A stretch of DNA of 64,000 bases from Whalleya microplaca (GCA_022497155.1 MU385754.1:372001-436000); one strand, 5' to 3'. Positions 22,754 through 34,031 are shown, numbered from the stretch's first letter. Numbers and translations are program-made. The notes: generated from the sequence alone by a model not told the origin.

Positions 22754-25700
22754 ATGAGTGGTGTAAACAACATGAACATCGCGCCATCAGGATGCGACTT
22801 TCTTACCACCCTAGACCATTTTAAAAGAACAGCTGGATTGACAGTGATGGAAGAGAAAGAATTCCAGATGACAAGTCTTGAAGAGCTTCGGGATTGTATT
22901 AAAAAGATCCAACAGGATCAGGAACGAAAAAGAAGACTGATGTATATGAAGCGACTTGATCCATTTTTACGAACGATGGAGCAGTATGGCAAAGTAATAG
23001 AGGTTTTTGTAAACACATCTGACGTTGTAGCTTTCATTTGGGTAAGTGCAAGGTGCTTAATGCTACGAAGGTCAAGATTAATGGCTTTGACAGGGACCGA
23101 TGAAGTTTATTCTGCTCGTATGTAGTAAACAGCTTTCAAGTGCAGACATTGCATACTAAGAGTGGCCAGATCGCTACGACATTTTCCGATGCGCTTCATG
23201 CTGTATTGGATGCGTATCAAAGCCTTGGAGAGCAGATTCCCCTACTCGAGGGATATCAGCAATTGTTCACCTCAAATGCTCACATGAGAACTGTGCTAGG
23301 CTTGATATATCAAGATATCCTAGAATTTCACAGAGAAGCTATCAAACATTTCAAGCAACGATGTAAGTTCTCTCGTAACAGACATCAAGAGGGACATGCT
23401 AATATTCTCTCGCTAGTATGGAAGCAACTGTTCCAAGCCACCTGGAGAGGGTTCACGGTAAAGATCGAGCATCTTAAAGAGAACCTGCGGCGACACAAGC
23501 AGCTCATTGAGAGCCATGCTACAATTGTACAGTTTGAAGAAGTCCAGAGACTTCGCGATGATGCAAAGCGCAATTTCAAATCCCACCAGGCAGCGGAGAA
23601 GGACCGACGAAGACTCAGGATCATGCAATGGCTTTCACCTTTCAACAATGAGAACTTACAGGATCAATATAGGGAGACAAGGTCAATATGTGGAAATGCT
23701 GGCCACTGGCTGCTTAATGACTTGCGGTTCCAGAGGTGGTTCAGCTCAAGCCAGTGCTTGTCACCGTTATTGTGGCTTAATGGAATACCAGGTGCAGGTA
23801 TGTTGATAATTCACCCGAAAAACTTATCTTTGACTAAAATTGTAGGTAAAACAATTCTTGCCTCAGCCATCGTGGATCAAGCCCGTAGTGTTGCCAAAAC
23901 ATCAACTGCATTCTTCTATTGCAAATACGGAGATCCCTCTCGGAACACGTTCGTGAGTGTTGCTAGATCACTGCTAGCACAATTACTTGCGCAGAACGAC
24001 CATCTTCTACAGATTTTATACGAGAAGGCTTCTACTAGCGGTGAAATAATGCTTACATCCAAGGCTAATGCTAGAGACTTGCTCCATATAGCACTCAGTA
24101 GCTGCGGAACAACATACGTTATTCTGGATGGCATCGATGAGTGTGATCGAAACGACAGGAAGGACATTGCTACATGGTTCCAATCCGTAGTGGCACAACT
24201 TAATTTAGGTAGTCAAGAGATCATCAGGTGCCTTTTCATTAGTCAGGATGATGGTATAGCGCGCAAAGATCTCAGTACAATACCGTCTATTAAGATTATG
24301 CCTTCAGACACCAAGGACGACCTGGGGGCTTTCGCACGATTTTGGCATGCAAGGATAGAGGATAAATTTGGAAAACTTCAGAACAGCATGCATATTGCGA
24401 ATATACTCTATGCAAGAGCCCAAGGTAAGAACTTTAGTTAACTAGCTTTATTGTTAGATACTTATAAAGCCTAGGCATGTTTCTTTTCGCCAAATTGTTG
24501 GCTGATTATTTGTTTAATCAGTCATCCAGGGATCTCTTGCTTCAGGAACTTCACCCCGCTAAGCTACCGGTAAAACTGGATGATGCGTAAGTTATACCCT
24601 TCTCTCTATCTGGTTGTTAAAACCTCGCACTGACTTTACAGCTATGCGCGAATCATGCATAGAATCACCGAAAACAGACCACATGACCTTACTCTCGAGG
24701 TTCGGAAGATCTTAAGCTGGATTGCATGCGCTCCAAGACCGTTGAGGTGGCGCGAAATCCAGGCAGCTGTGTCATTAGATATTGAGAACCAGGAGGTAGA
24801 CCATGAACGTCGACTTTTGGATTCCCCTAAGGACCTTTTCGCATCCATCGTTGAGATTCAGTCCGATGAAACCGTGGAATTGATTCACAGTACAGCTCGA
24901 GAGTAAGTTATAGACACCTTTTCCTTCCGATATCTAATGCTTAGGTGGCTTAGATATCTTATACGATCAGACTTCGTTGCGCCAAGCAAAACTCATTTTT
25001 CGTTGGCACTTGAGACTATAGGTTTTCTTGGGTTTCCGGAGATAGACGCATCTAGAAGCAAGGTTGAAATGGAGAATGACATTCTTGAGGGGCGTCTTGC
25101 ATTTTACGACTATGCCTCAGCCTGTTGGCCTATTCATCTCCAAGCGAGTTTTCAACGCCATGAAGAGTCTGAAACCCTCGCTACGTTGATTGAGACCCTA
25201 GAGGCATTCATTGACCTACATTGGTCTGAAACTATGAAATCCTTAGTTGTATCGAAAACAACCCACGAAAGTCTAGGGCCAATATCACGGTCTGAGTCAT
25301 ACGAGAGGATTGCCCAAGCCGTGGCTTGGTCAAAGAGACAGTTGAGCAAAAATGGGCAGGGGCCTTCAGAAGATGAGGCGCTCAATGTATGGCAAGTCAC
25401 ATCGCAGCTGAGAACGATACTGGAAAGCCTCCATGGACTGCTAGCAAAAGATGAAAAAGAAAGGCTCCAGCAATATTATGGAGCGAAATGGTTCAAATGC
25501 CCCAGGGTCAATTGCTACTTCTACCACGAGGGGTTCAACAGCGACAGCGAGCGTGAATATCACGTCTCAAGGCACGAGCGGCCGTTCATATGCATTGTTG
25601 ATGGCTGTCATATGTCAACGTTCGGATGCGTGAGCGAAACCGCTCTGAAGGCACATTTATTTGAATATCATGGCATCGATCTTCTTGACGACGCCGAGTT

Positions 25701-26262
25701 TCCCGAGCCTAAGAAACCAACTGTCAGCTCATCTAAACACGAACCAGCTTATACTTGTCATCTCTGTCCCAAGAAATTCACGCGTAAGTTCAACCTAAAG
25801 TCTCACCTTCGGACGCACGGTGACGAAAAGCCATTTGCCTGCCCAACTTGCGAGGAGAGGTTCACTCGTCGGAGCGACTGCGTGCGCCATGAGCGCGGCC
25901 ACGGAGAGAAGAAATTTAAATGCTTGGGTCAATTGGAAGACGGAACATCATGGGGTTGCAAAGCGGCATTCCCTCGTACTGACAAGTTGGCAAGCCATCT
26001 CCGAAGCAAGACGGGACAAAAATGCATCCGGCCTCTCATTATGCAAGAGCTACAAAGTGGACGTCAGCATACTGATGGGGACGAGTTCCTGACAGGCAAC
26101 TTGGATCTGGACGCAGATGCTTTACTTTCTGCTGGTGGCCGGCTTCCGACTTTCGTAGAGTTCTTAGACCTTTGTGGCCTCAACAAGTCTGTGTTGGAAA
26201 CAGGAAGTAAGGCCCAGCCAAAAGGATCAGAGAGCTCAAAATCTGATCAGGACACCCACTGA
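22754..26262 (+). CDS. NACHT (STAND/NLR-like) protein with C2H2 zinc fingers
   Basis: Eight exons (22754-23041, 23094-23117, 23170-23362, 23417-23797, 23846-24424, 24475-24586, 24642-24902, 24945-26262) give 1051 aa, all in phase. STAND NTPases act as fungal immune or incompatibility switches. The N-terminal helical region ([12 protein letters not shown], then [13 protein letters not shown], about 80-104) matches the segment that precedes many fungal NACHT domains (I believe Pfam DUF7708). Walker A GIPGAGKT is split by an intron at about residue 295; Walker [10 protein letters not shown] follows near 387. The usual ankyrin or WD40 sensor is absent: the C-terminus has a zinc-finger-like Cys/His segment (about 796-830), two clear C2H2 fingers (about 881-932, linked by HGDEKPF) and a divergent third. 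It could bind DNA, or sense it; neither is proven. Four introns are 48-54 bases long and several contain no stop. Confidence 0.9.
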
Positions 26263-27812
26263 AAATCAAAGACGAGTCGTCCCGTCAGCGTTGATTCATG
26301 AATATTAATCTTCATTCCGTACTCAAGAAGCGATGATGTTATTCATCGCAGCGCCTCACATGATGACTGTACCAAAAATCGAGTTCGAGGCTACATCTTG
26401 TATTTGAAGATAGAGTGTACTCATGGTTGTCTCTTGACCAGATTTAGCGCATCCTTCCATTGGATTCTGCTAGTCTTTTTTTCTACCATATAAACTATCG
26501 TATCCTTATGGCTTCAAGCTATGGGTGATGGTATAGTGTCAATTGCTAGCAACCCAGCTTTACCATACCAACTCCTGAGCCATGGGACCCCTCACCCTAC
26601 AAAACGTTCTCTAAGTTTCAAGGTGACAGCTGAATATCTTGTAGTAGACTATATACTACAATTTAGCACCCACCTGTATTGTGACAGTCTGTTGAATTAC
26701 CGAATAAGCTTCATGGTGGGTTGAAGAATCGTGGGCCCCCCTTTTCCGATGAGAAATAACCCACGACTTGTCGCTGGACTATAAATTGCCCACTTCACAG
26801 AGAGACGGAACGAGCAAGTGATCGAAGTTATAGACTATACATGTATCAATTAAATGTCGGTTGCGGTTGTGAAATCTTTGTAGGCACATTGGCTGCTGAA
26901 CACTGCATCCCGCCTCCCTCGCCTCCTACTTGTAAACGAATGCAGGCGTATGACCAGCTATTTGCTAACATAGGATTCGTTCTTTAAGTTATCGCGTGAT
27001 TAATTTGTCCTTGTTACGATTCTGAGAGTACACGATACGTACGCTCTATGGAGGAATCGCCTTGCCGCAATATGTCCGTGAGAACTCCGAGAGCCCGCTC
27101 TTCATAGTGATTGAGCCAATAAGATCCAAGCGAATGGTAAACCTCAGAGTGAACCATGCAGTGGTTCCGAAACACCAGGGCGCGTTAGGATATGGAAAAA
27201 CTATATGTAGGCTGTGCAAGGCTATTTATATGTATCTACTTTTGAGCCTTGATGTGCAGCCCTTCGATCTACCCAGCCTAGGAACGCTGTAAGGGGGCGC
27301 GGGGGGCGCGAACCAGCCAATAGCCTCATCGATCATGGCCCTTGATTTTCAACGTATCCAACTACATGCACGACATGTATTATGAACGGCTAGAGATGGA
27401 AAATCTTAATCAAAAGTGATTCTGTTATTACCTAGCAATTGTATGTATGAATCTGTTCATCGGCTATATGTCGACGTCTCGTCCTCTCTTTTGACGAGTT
27501 GGATTTTAACATCCTATATAACTCTATGCTGATTCCAGGTCAGCTGCGATCGCCGACACCAAGTCGGTCGTGGAACTGTGTGATGCGCATATCGTACACT
27601 TGACCCCGAGTCACAACTTCATTTAGTCGAGACCATGCGATCCTCCCAATTTTGCGACCATGTGCCATAGCAAGGATTCGGCACCCCAAGTCCTAGCCTA
27701 TTAAACGCAGCCGATGAGGATATCCAACGACCACACCATAATCCCACCAGCCAGCCATCACAACCAGAAAGCAGCAGGCACCAGAACCCCCCTTATCCAC
27801 TCACTCACTCGC
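26263..27812. other. Intergenic, no gene seen
   Basis: 1.5 kb between the NACHT gene and the 3' end of the SDR gene. There are only short frames. A G/C-rich patch with runs of five and six G is at about 27294-27311. Nothing else is supported. Confidence 0.55.
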
Positions 27813-28568
27813 TCACTGCGGCGGCTCGACCCCCGATATCTCCGCCAGCGCCCTAACCAGCTTCTCCTGGACGGCCTGATCATAGACCTCGCTCTTGACA
27901 CTGCGCTCGCGCATCTGGTACCAGTGGGTCCCCGTCCGGCCGTGCGCAGGCCCGGCGTCCTCCGCCAGCATGACGTACGTGTCGACGGCGGCGCCGATGT
28001 CGTCGGGCGCGCCGACGCCGCCCATCTTCGTCGCCACCCAGCCCGGGTCCACGCTATTGCTCAACGTTCCCCCGTCGCCGAACCGCCGCGCGAACCAGAA
28101 CGCCAGCACCAGGTCGTGCAGCTTGCTGTCGCTGTAGTTCGCGCCCCGCAGGTCACGGAACCCGGCGTCCCCGCCCTTGTGCATCTGGCTGCTGACGAAG
28201 ACGAGCCGTCGCGGCGGCGGGGATACCAGCGACGAGAGGATGTACGGCGCTAGCGTGTTCACCGCGAACAGCGGCGGCAGCTCCCCCTCCCCGGGCTGCG
28301 TCCGCCCCTCGAGGAACAACCCCGCGTTGTGCACAATAGTGTCCCAGGGCCCGCGCGCGTTGAGCTCCGCAGCGAGCGCCTTCGTCGCCGCGATCGACGA
28401 CAGGTCCGCGACCAGCACGTCCGCGGCCCCGGGGCAGGCGGCGCGCGCGTCGGCGGCGCGGGCCACGCTGCGCGCGTGCAGGGTTACCTCGTGTCCGCGC
28501 TTGATCAGGGCCTGCGCCGCGCGCAGGCCGAGGCCGTCGGCGGAGCCGGTGATGAAGATGCGGGCCAT
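27813..28568 (-). CDS. Short-chain dehydrogenase/reductase (SDR)
   Basis: A single exon of 251 aa, typical for classical SDRs, which carry out NAD(P)-dependent oxidation or reduction of alcohols and carbonyls. The cofactor motif TGSADGLG is at residues 7-14, followed by an ADLSS segment, NAG (81-83), the catalytic Ser in FVSSQ (about 126) and the active-site YSDSK (Tyr145, Lys149). PGWV follows the active site, as expected. Basic residues after the second strand (HARSVARA) suggest an NADP preference. The gene has no introns and is strikingly GC-rich compared with its surroundings, which differs from most neighbours. That could mark transfer from another organism or simply strong codon bias. 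The substrate cannot be inferred; no pathway genes adjoin it. Confidence 0.92.
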   Translation of the reverse strand: MARIFITGSADGLGLRAAQALIKRGHEVTLHARSVARAADARAACPGAADVLVADLSSIAATKALAAELNARGPWDTIVHNAGLFLEGRTQPGEGELPPLFAVNTLAPYILSSLVSPPPRRLVFVSSQMHKGGDAGFRDLRGANYSDSKLHDLVLAFWFARRFGDGGTLSNSVDPGWVATKMGGVGAPDDIGAAVDTYVMLAEDAGPAHGRTGTHWYQMRERSVKSEVYDQAVQEKLVRALAEISGVEPPQ

Positions 28569-29730
28569 TGTATGGAGTTGGTTTTAAGGGGGTACCGGTA
28601 TGGTATTTTATTTCTCGGTCTACCTACGGAATACCCGGATAGGTGGTATTTTCGGAGTTGGCTAACTAATAAGTAGCTGTTCTAACTTCTGTGGTATTAT
28701 ACAGGAGAGGTATAGAGCAGAGGACAGTCACGTGGTGTAGATGTTGTGTAGATGTTGTGTGTACGTGTTTAAAATCTCGATAGATAGAAGACGGTGATGT
28801 CTGATGAAGTCCACCATAGTGGATGCCTCTGTACTACCTACCTGGTGCTTTCCTTATTATATTCTAACGCAAATTCCGGCTTTCGGATATTCGGACATTC
28901 TCGAGACGAAACTTAGTGCGTCCCCATAGGATAGCATGACCTCTGAGGCTATAAATCGCATGAAGAGGGAACTAAGAAGATGGGGATGACGTCAACCGTA
29001 GCGACTCGAAGCTAGTCGAAAAACGTAGCGATTATATGGGGACCGGGACATCCGCGATTCTGAATTATACTGGCTGGCTGGCTAGTCGTCGTTATTTAGC
29101 ACGGTTGATTACTATGTATGTGTGTCGTCCTGACCGGGTCGCTATAAGCCAATAGTATTTGACTATAAACAGCTATCTACTTTGTGAATATCAACTACAA
29201 AGATGGAGCGTTCGAGGGCAAGTGACAAGAACAACTCTGAATTAAAAGTCGTATTCGACGCCTTATCAAGCTATATTCATCCCCATTACAACAAGAGTAA
29301 CTGGTCTAGGATTTTCATGTTCATCCGACGAGGCAGAACCGTATTACCGTATGTATCTTATCTACCCTGAGAGTGTCCTTATGTACTCACTCACCATCAA
29401 ATACCATGGCGGCCAGCCTCAAGTACAAGGCTGCTCGAGCCATCAATTAATAGCAGGCTTGATACTTATACGGCAATGATGCCTATACAAGTTCATGCTA
29501 GGCTTTCCTCTCCTAAGACTGGCGCTGGAAGCCCGTCGGATGCGGTATATCCTATGTGAGATTTGTACGGACCCATAATGCAATGCATCGGGATCCAAAA
29601 GTGTTGCACTGATAGAATAACATGTTGCGTCAACACATATATCGCTGGGCCTCATCTGCCACATGTCTTGTTGGGCAAGAAATTAGTACGTGGAATGATG
29701 GTCGTGATCAATGATTCACATGTCCCCTCT
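28569..29730. other. Intergenic, no gene seen
   Basis: 1.2 kb holding the SDR promoter side and the 3' flank of UPF3. No open frame has support on either strand. Confidence 0.6.
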
Positions 29731-31708
29731 TCAATCCGGACCAGCAGCATCGCCCGTGCTAGCAGGCGCAGATGGTGGACCGGCAGAGCCTGATGCTTCA
29801 GTCGTTCCGTTTGCGTTATTAGCATTACCGCCTCTTCGGCCCCTGCCACGTCCACCCCGCTTAGGCCGGTCAGGTTGAGTTTCGCTGTTCGCTTTCTCAC
29901 TGCTGGCCGGCTGTGTCGGAGCCGTAGCCGGCTTCTTCGTGTCCTTTCTCTCAAGCACTTGTACGGTACCTTGGGCAACAGTGACCGGGCTCGCGGCAAT
30001 GGCTTTGACCAATGCATCGTGGTCCCCGAAGTCAACATAAGCGAACCCCTTTCTCTTATCGATTTCGACAAATGTGACAGTGCCGAAACTTTCCATAGAC
30101 TGTTTCAAAAGCGACTCAGTGACACCTTGCGAAGGGTTGGCATGCTTTACGAAAGCACGCGTGGCGCCCGCAGTAACCGATGTCTGACTAGACCCTTTCT
30201 TTTGGGATGACGAGCCTGGTTTAGCAGACGCTGTGGCCTTCCCAGCAGTAGCTTTTGGACCTGTCGGTGGTGCCGGTGAAGAGGTTGTCGTAGCAGACGT
30301 TGTAGATGAGGGACCAGTCGGGATACTATCGTCTTTTCTCTTCAAGATTACAGGTGGAGCCGCAGGCGTCGACTTTCCAGTGTCACCTCCCTTACTCTTA
30401 GCAGTGTCACCTGTAGTACTTTGCTTGGCGGCCTTAGCACCACGGGATCGGCGAGAACCCTCTGCGGTTTGAGCTTTCGGGGCAGTCGGGGTAGATGGTG
30501 GCACGGACGTTGTAGCCTGACTTGCACTAGCTGGAGCCGTAGGGACCGAATCCTTATTTTCTTTCTCCTTCCCTGTCTCGGCTTTCCCTGCTGCTTCCGC
30601 CTTTGCAGCGTCCTGGCGCGCTCTCCTATGCGCACTCCCTGGACTGAGACCGAGGTCTCGTTGCAAGATCTTAGCAGCTGCCGCGATGCCGGCTCGTCGA
30701 CTCTTAGTAGGCCCTGTCTCCTCGGCCGTCTTGCTAGCGCCACCCTGGCTAGCCGCAGCTTTGGCCGCCTCAGCTGCTTCCTGGGCTGCCGCCGCCTTCT
30801 TAGTGAGCAGCTTCAGGGGTTCTTTAGCCTTGTCCTTTTCTTTCTCGGCAGACTTTTCACCCTTCTCGCCCTTAGCTTCCTTAGCCTTTTTCTTAGAATC
30901 CTCCTGGCCACCTTTTGTCTTCCCGCCTTGAGACTCGTGTCGAGCATGCTTAGCACCCTTCGTAGTGGTGGTCTCTTTGGTCTTATTTGCCTTCTTTTCC
31001 TTGAGGAACTCAATCAACGGCGTAGTGGTGACCTTGAGATGCGCTTTATCCGTATCTTCTGCAACCTGATCGCTGTCAACTTCCTTGGCGGGTGTGTCCT
31101 GGGTGAGACTGTGCAGAAAAGCCATGTAGTCGGGATCTTGGTCGATGGTGCCCTGCCTAGGGTCTGTACGGCGCTTAGATGTTGGGACCTTCTGGTAGGC
31201 GGCAATCTCGAGGGAGGGGGGCCCAATGAGAGCAGGATCATTAAAGGTATGCTTCGCATCCTCCCATATTGCTTTCTGGACGACGTCGGCCAAGACGGAG
31301 ACGTCCTCATTTCGGATGACGTGGAGGTAGCATCGCGTCGGGGTAGAAGGGTCAGACGGACTGGAAGCGTCAATATGTCAGCCAGTCTCGAATCAAAGAA
31401 TCACATCGATAGGGGATCTATGGCGAATCTGTAGCGAAGGTTGCGAATAGAGGCAATACTGACTCTAGCGAAATCTCGCCTGGCTGGAACCTGGTCCAAT
31501 CGACCTTCCCATTCCCCTTCTTCCACTCGTCGCCCAGGATAGCCCAGAACTCATCCTCGGTCATGCCCGGTGCCAGTCGACGAATGATGATTTTCTTGCC
31601 CTGAGGCGGGACTTTGGACCGGGTCGTTTTGGGGGTCTCGGTGCCAGATTGATTGGTGGTGACTGGTAAAACACCGTTGAGTTTACGCAGAGTCGAAGCG
31701 CTCGCCAT
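29731..31708 (-). CDS. UPF3: Nonsense-mediated decay factor UPF3
   Basis: Two exons (31708-31464 and 31360-29731) give 624 aa. UPF3 links the exon-junction or translation machinery to UPF2/UPF1 in nonsense-mediated mRNA decay. The conserved Smg4/UPF3 domain starts after a short tail with KIIIRRLAPGMTEDEFW and continues across the intron through CYLHVIRNEDVSVLADVV and PSLEIAAYQKVP. The donor is GTCAGT at 31463; splicing there joins EISL to DPS and removes an out-of-frame tail. The middle is long and low in complexity (Lys/Glu-rich, then Ala/Pro/Thr/Ser). Near the C-terminus an RRM-like fold is visible (TRAFVKHANPSQG, KGFAYVDFGDHDALVKAI), as in other filamentous-fungal UPF3 proteins. The protein ends in an RGG-type stretch. 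The upstream region holds a striking heptamer cluster (31754-31935). Confidence 0.93.
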
Positions 31709-32094
31709 TTTCTGTACGGCTAACCCGCAGGAGGCGAGTGGTGGTAGTCAGTATATGTAAAAGGTAGTCAAGGTATGTAAACCTTGGGAAGTATGTAAAG
31801 TTGTAAAGGTGCAAAGGTAAGAAGGCTGCATGTGAAATGCACCCCACCATGGATGCGAACCGTTATGTAATGTAGCACCTGCCTGCGCAAGCTTAATGGG
31901 TTATGTAATCCGTAGGAGCGAGGTTACTTATGTAATACGTCTTAATCTCATTAAGTATAAGCCAGTTATCTTATCTAACACGTGGCATCCGCCCCCCACC
32001 CGCCCCGCCCCCCAAAACACACACACACACACGGCCGCCAGATAAAAGGATAAGGCAGGAGCGGCATCTAAGGTTACCGGTGGCCAACAGCTTA
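31709..32094. other. UPF3 promoter region, kinase 3' flank
   Basis: 386 bases between the UPF3 start and the 3' end of the kinase-like gene; both genes are on the minus strand. It contains the TATGTAA cluster and a C-rich stretch followed by an (AC)n run near 32015-32031. No gene. Confidence 0.7.
31754..31935. promoter_or_regulatory. Six copies of TATGTAA upstream of UPF3
   Basis: TATGTAA occurs at 31754, 31774, 31792, 31864, 31902 and 31929, all in the same orientation, within 182 bases and 46-227 bases upstream of the UPF3 start codon. The three copies nearest the gene have the form TATGTAAA and the three distal ones TTATGTAAT. TTATGTAA resembles half-palindromic bZIP sites (TTRYGTAA). This suggests a multi-site operator, but the binding factor is unknown. 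Confidence 0.55.
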
Positions 32095-33240
32095 TTACTC
32101 ACTTTTCGTAAGGCGGTATTGCTCTCCCAACCTTAAATAATCTTCCAGCTTACGCGCTACAGCTAAATCTCCTTCGATGCTCCCAAGTTCTTCGACTTCT
32201 GCCCATTTATCAGTGCCGCCTCCTCCAAAATCAACAAGCCAGGCTTCGTCTGTTTCAGAATGAATGAGCACGTTATCAGCCTTCACATCGCTCCATGTGA
32301 TTCCGACTTCGTGAAGGGCCGCGATGGTCTCGTTGATCTGATAAATCCACTTCTCGCGCCGACTGCTGTCGACCTTGGTGAGGTCCATTCTGAAGAGATC
32401 TTCGGTGTGCGGCACGTATGTTTCTACCAGCCCGATAATGCCGCCATGGTCTGAAGAACGAATTATTCCCAAAGGTTTGGGAATACGGGCCAGTGGCGAA
32501 CTGGAAGCCTGGTCGATTCCGGCGACGATAAGGAGGCACTGAAGCTCACGAAAGACAGCTTCGAAAACATACTCGTTGGTAGCGACCTTGCATAGCATTT
32601 CCTGGCTTCCGCTGCGCGATGGTATGGTGACTCTTGTGATCTGATCGAGTCGTAATCTCTGTAATACCTGTACTTCCTCGTCGAAGCAGGTGAAGATACT
32701 TGGTACTGTATCAAGACCAAGACCAACGTGGGCGTCTGGTAGGTCTGGACTTCTACAGGGTGTCGTACCGCACCGGCACCGCCCACTGCCCCGTGCCAAG
32801 TCAAACTGTAGTTCCTCATCTTGAGGATGAGGTTCCCGCGACGTAAAAGACACCACTCCGTCCCCTTCAACTACTGCGTTGAAGTAGAGGCTGTCGGCGT
32901 GCAGTCGGGAATGTAGATCGCAGGGAAGCGATATGTCCACTTGTGGGACGACTTTCCTAAGGAGCTCACAGGTGGCCTCGCAAATGAGTACTTCGAGCTC
33001 TTTTATGAATGATCTCACGGAAGTTTCGCCAGTCTGCCGAATGACCTGGTCACGTTGCGCGAAGAGTCTACCGATCCGAGAGGCCTGGCCGCCGGCAGTT
33101 CTATCGTCGTGATGTATCTGAATGTGGATGGTCTTGTGCGGAAGAGTGAGCTTGCCCCAGGCATCGCCGCCGACCGCGGCGTCACGCCAGTACCATGGTA
33201 TGCTACACGACATCTCTTCATGTCTGCATGCAGGAGGCAT
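32095..33240 (-). CDS. Atypical protein-kinase-like protein
   Basis: A single exon of 381 aa. The C-terminal half has a protein-kinase fold: a candidate beta-3 Lys in EMLCKVA (about 215), a helix-C Glu in AVFRELQ, a catalytic loop WSDVKADNVL in which Trp-Ser replaces the usual His-Arg but Asp, Lys and Asn remain, and an intact VDFGGG activation motif. No Gly-rich P-loop is obvious. The first ~190 residues are unlike known kinase domains and include a short Cys cluster (GRCRCGTTPC). This layout matches a lineage-expanded group of fungal kinase-like proteins of unknown role. The key catalytic residues argue against a dead pseudokinase, but activity is not established. Start: first ATG in frame at 33240, with a second Met nine codons in. 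No signal peptide. Confidence 0.8.
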   Translation of the reverse strand: MPPACRHEEMSCSIPWYWRDAAVGGDAWGKLTLPHKTIHIQIHHDDRTAGGQASRIGRLFAQRDQVIRQTGETSVRSFIKELEVLICEATCELLRKVVPQVDISLPCDLHSRLHADSLYFNAVVEGDGVVSFTSREPHPQDEELQFDLARGSGRCRCGTTPCRSPDLPDAHVGLGLDTVPSIFTCFDEEVQVLQRLRLDQITRVTIPSRSGSQEMLCKVATNEYVFEAVFRELQCLLIVAGIDQASSSPLARIPKPLGIIRSSDHGGIIGLVETYVPHTEDLFRMDLTKVDSSRREKWIYQINETIAALHEVGITWSDVKADNVLIHSETDEAWLVDFGGGGTDKWAEVEELGSIEGDLAVARKLEDYLRLGEQYRLTKSE

Positions 33241-34031
33241 CGTGCAAGAGTGTGATTTGCAACTGCACAGAGAAGGAAGATATGTCCAGCACCCTATCTC
33301 CGCAAATCCAAGGCCTTAGACTCTAGGTGAGTGTTGTTCTTCCAACCGATTGGGAAAATTTTTGGACATCGCAAAAAGATGAGGTTTGGGGAAGAAATGG
33401 TCGAGCTTGTCAATTCTGGGGAAATGTGGAAAACTCGCTTATACCTCAACCTCTATTTCCTTACATCATCTCGATACAAACTATCAATCGGGAAGACAAC
33501 AAACTATTCTTCATAATGCTAAATTGGGTCTTATTGTGTTAAATGAACATTGATTAAACTTGATTACCAAGCGACCAGGCTGCTCTTGAGTCTTACTTGT
33601 CCCTCCCCAATGAAGCTATGTGTCAAAGACCGTATTGTAATTGTCCCGTTGCATCTGTCTGGAAATGGGAGCCAGGTATGAAGTTATCAGTGGTATTCTA
33701 GTATATTCTAAGCCGAGTAGGAAGCGAAGCATGGTGCTATCCCAGTATCAAGCCTGTTGAACTCCAAGATTGCGAGACAACCCTCGAATCACGAATATGC
33801 GTAATGTCAGTACCAGAGATATGTTTCCAAATTCTCAAACATATCATGATAGTAACAACCATTACCTAGCTCCGCTAATGCAAATCGAATTCGCGAATGT
33901 GCACCCTGTCGACAATGGTTTATCAAAGCCTTTCGTATGCCAGAGACATGGTGGTCAGACCATTGCCGGAACTCGAACGGCTACCTTGGAAGCGAAATGA
34001 CAAAAGACGACAATACGGTTACAGGTTTTAG
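33241..34031. other. Intergenic; probably holds lost 5' exons of CorA-like gene
   Basis: Upstream of the kinase-like gene and of the recognisable CorA-like exon. The missing N-terminal part of the CorA-like gene should lie here, but no frame could be joined with confidence. A candidate short exon ends near 34024. Otherwise nothing is supported. Confidence 0.4.

Noticed and set aside
27714..28587. Open frames on the plus strand over the SDR gene
   Set aside because: They are antisense by-products of a GC-rich gene; only the minus frame has SDR motifs.
30421..31434. 337-codon plus-strand frame over UPF3
   Set aside because: Antisense by-product of low-complexity Lys/Ala-rich coding sequence; its Leu/Ser-rich product matches nothing.
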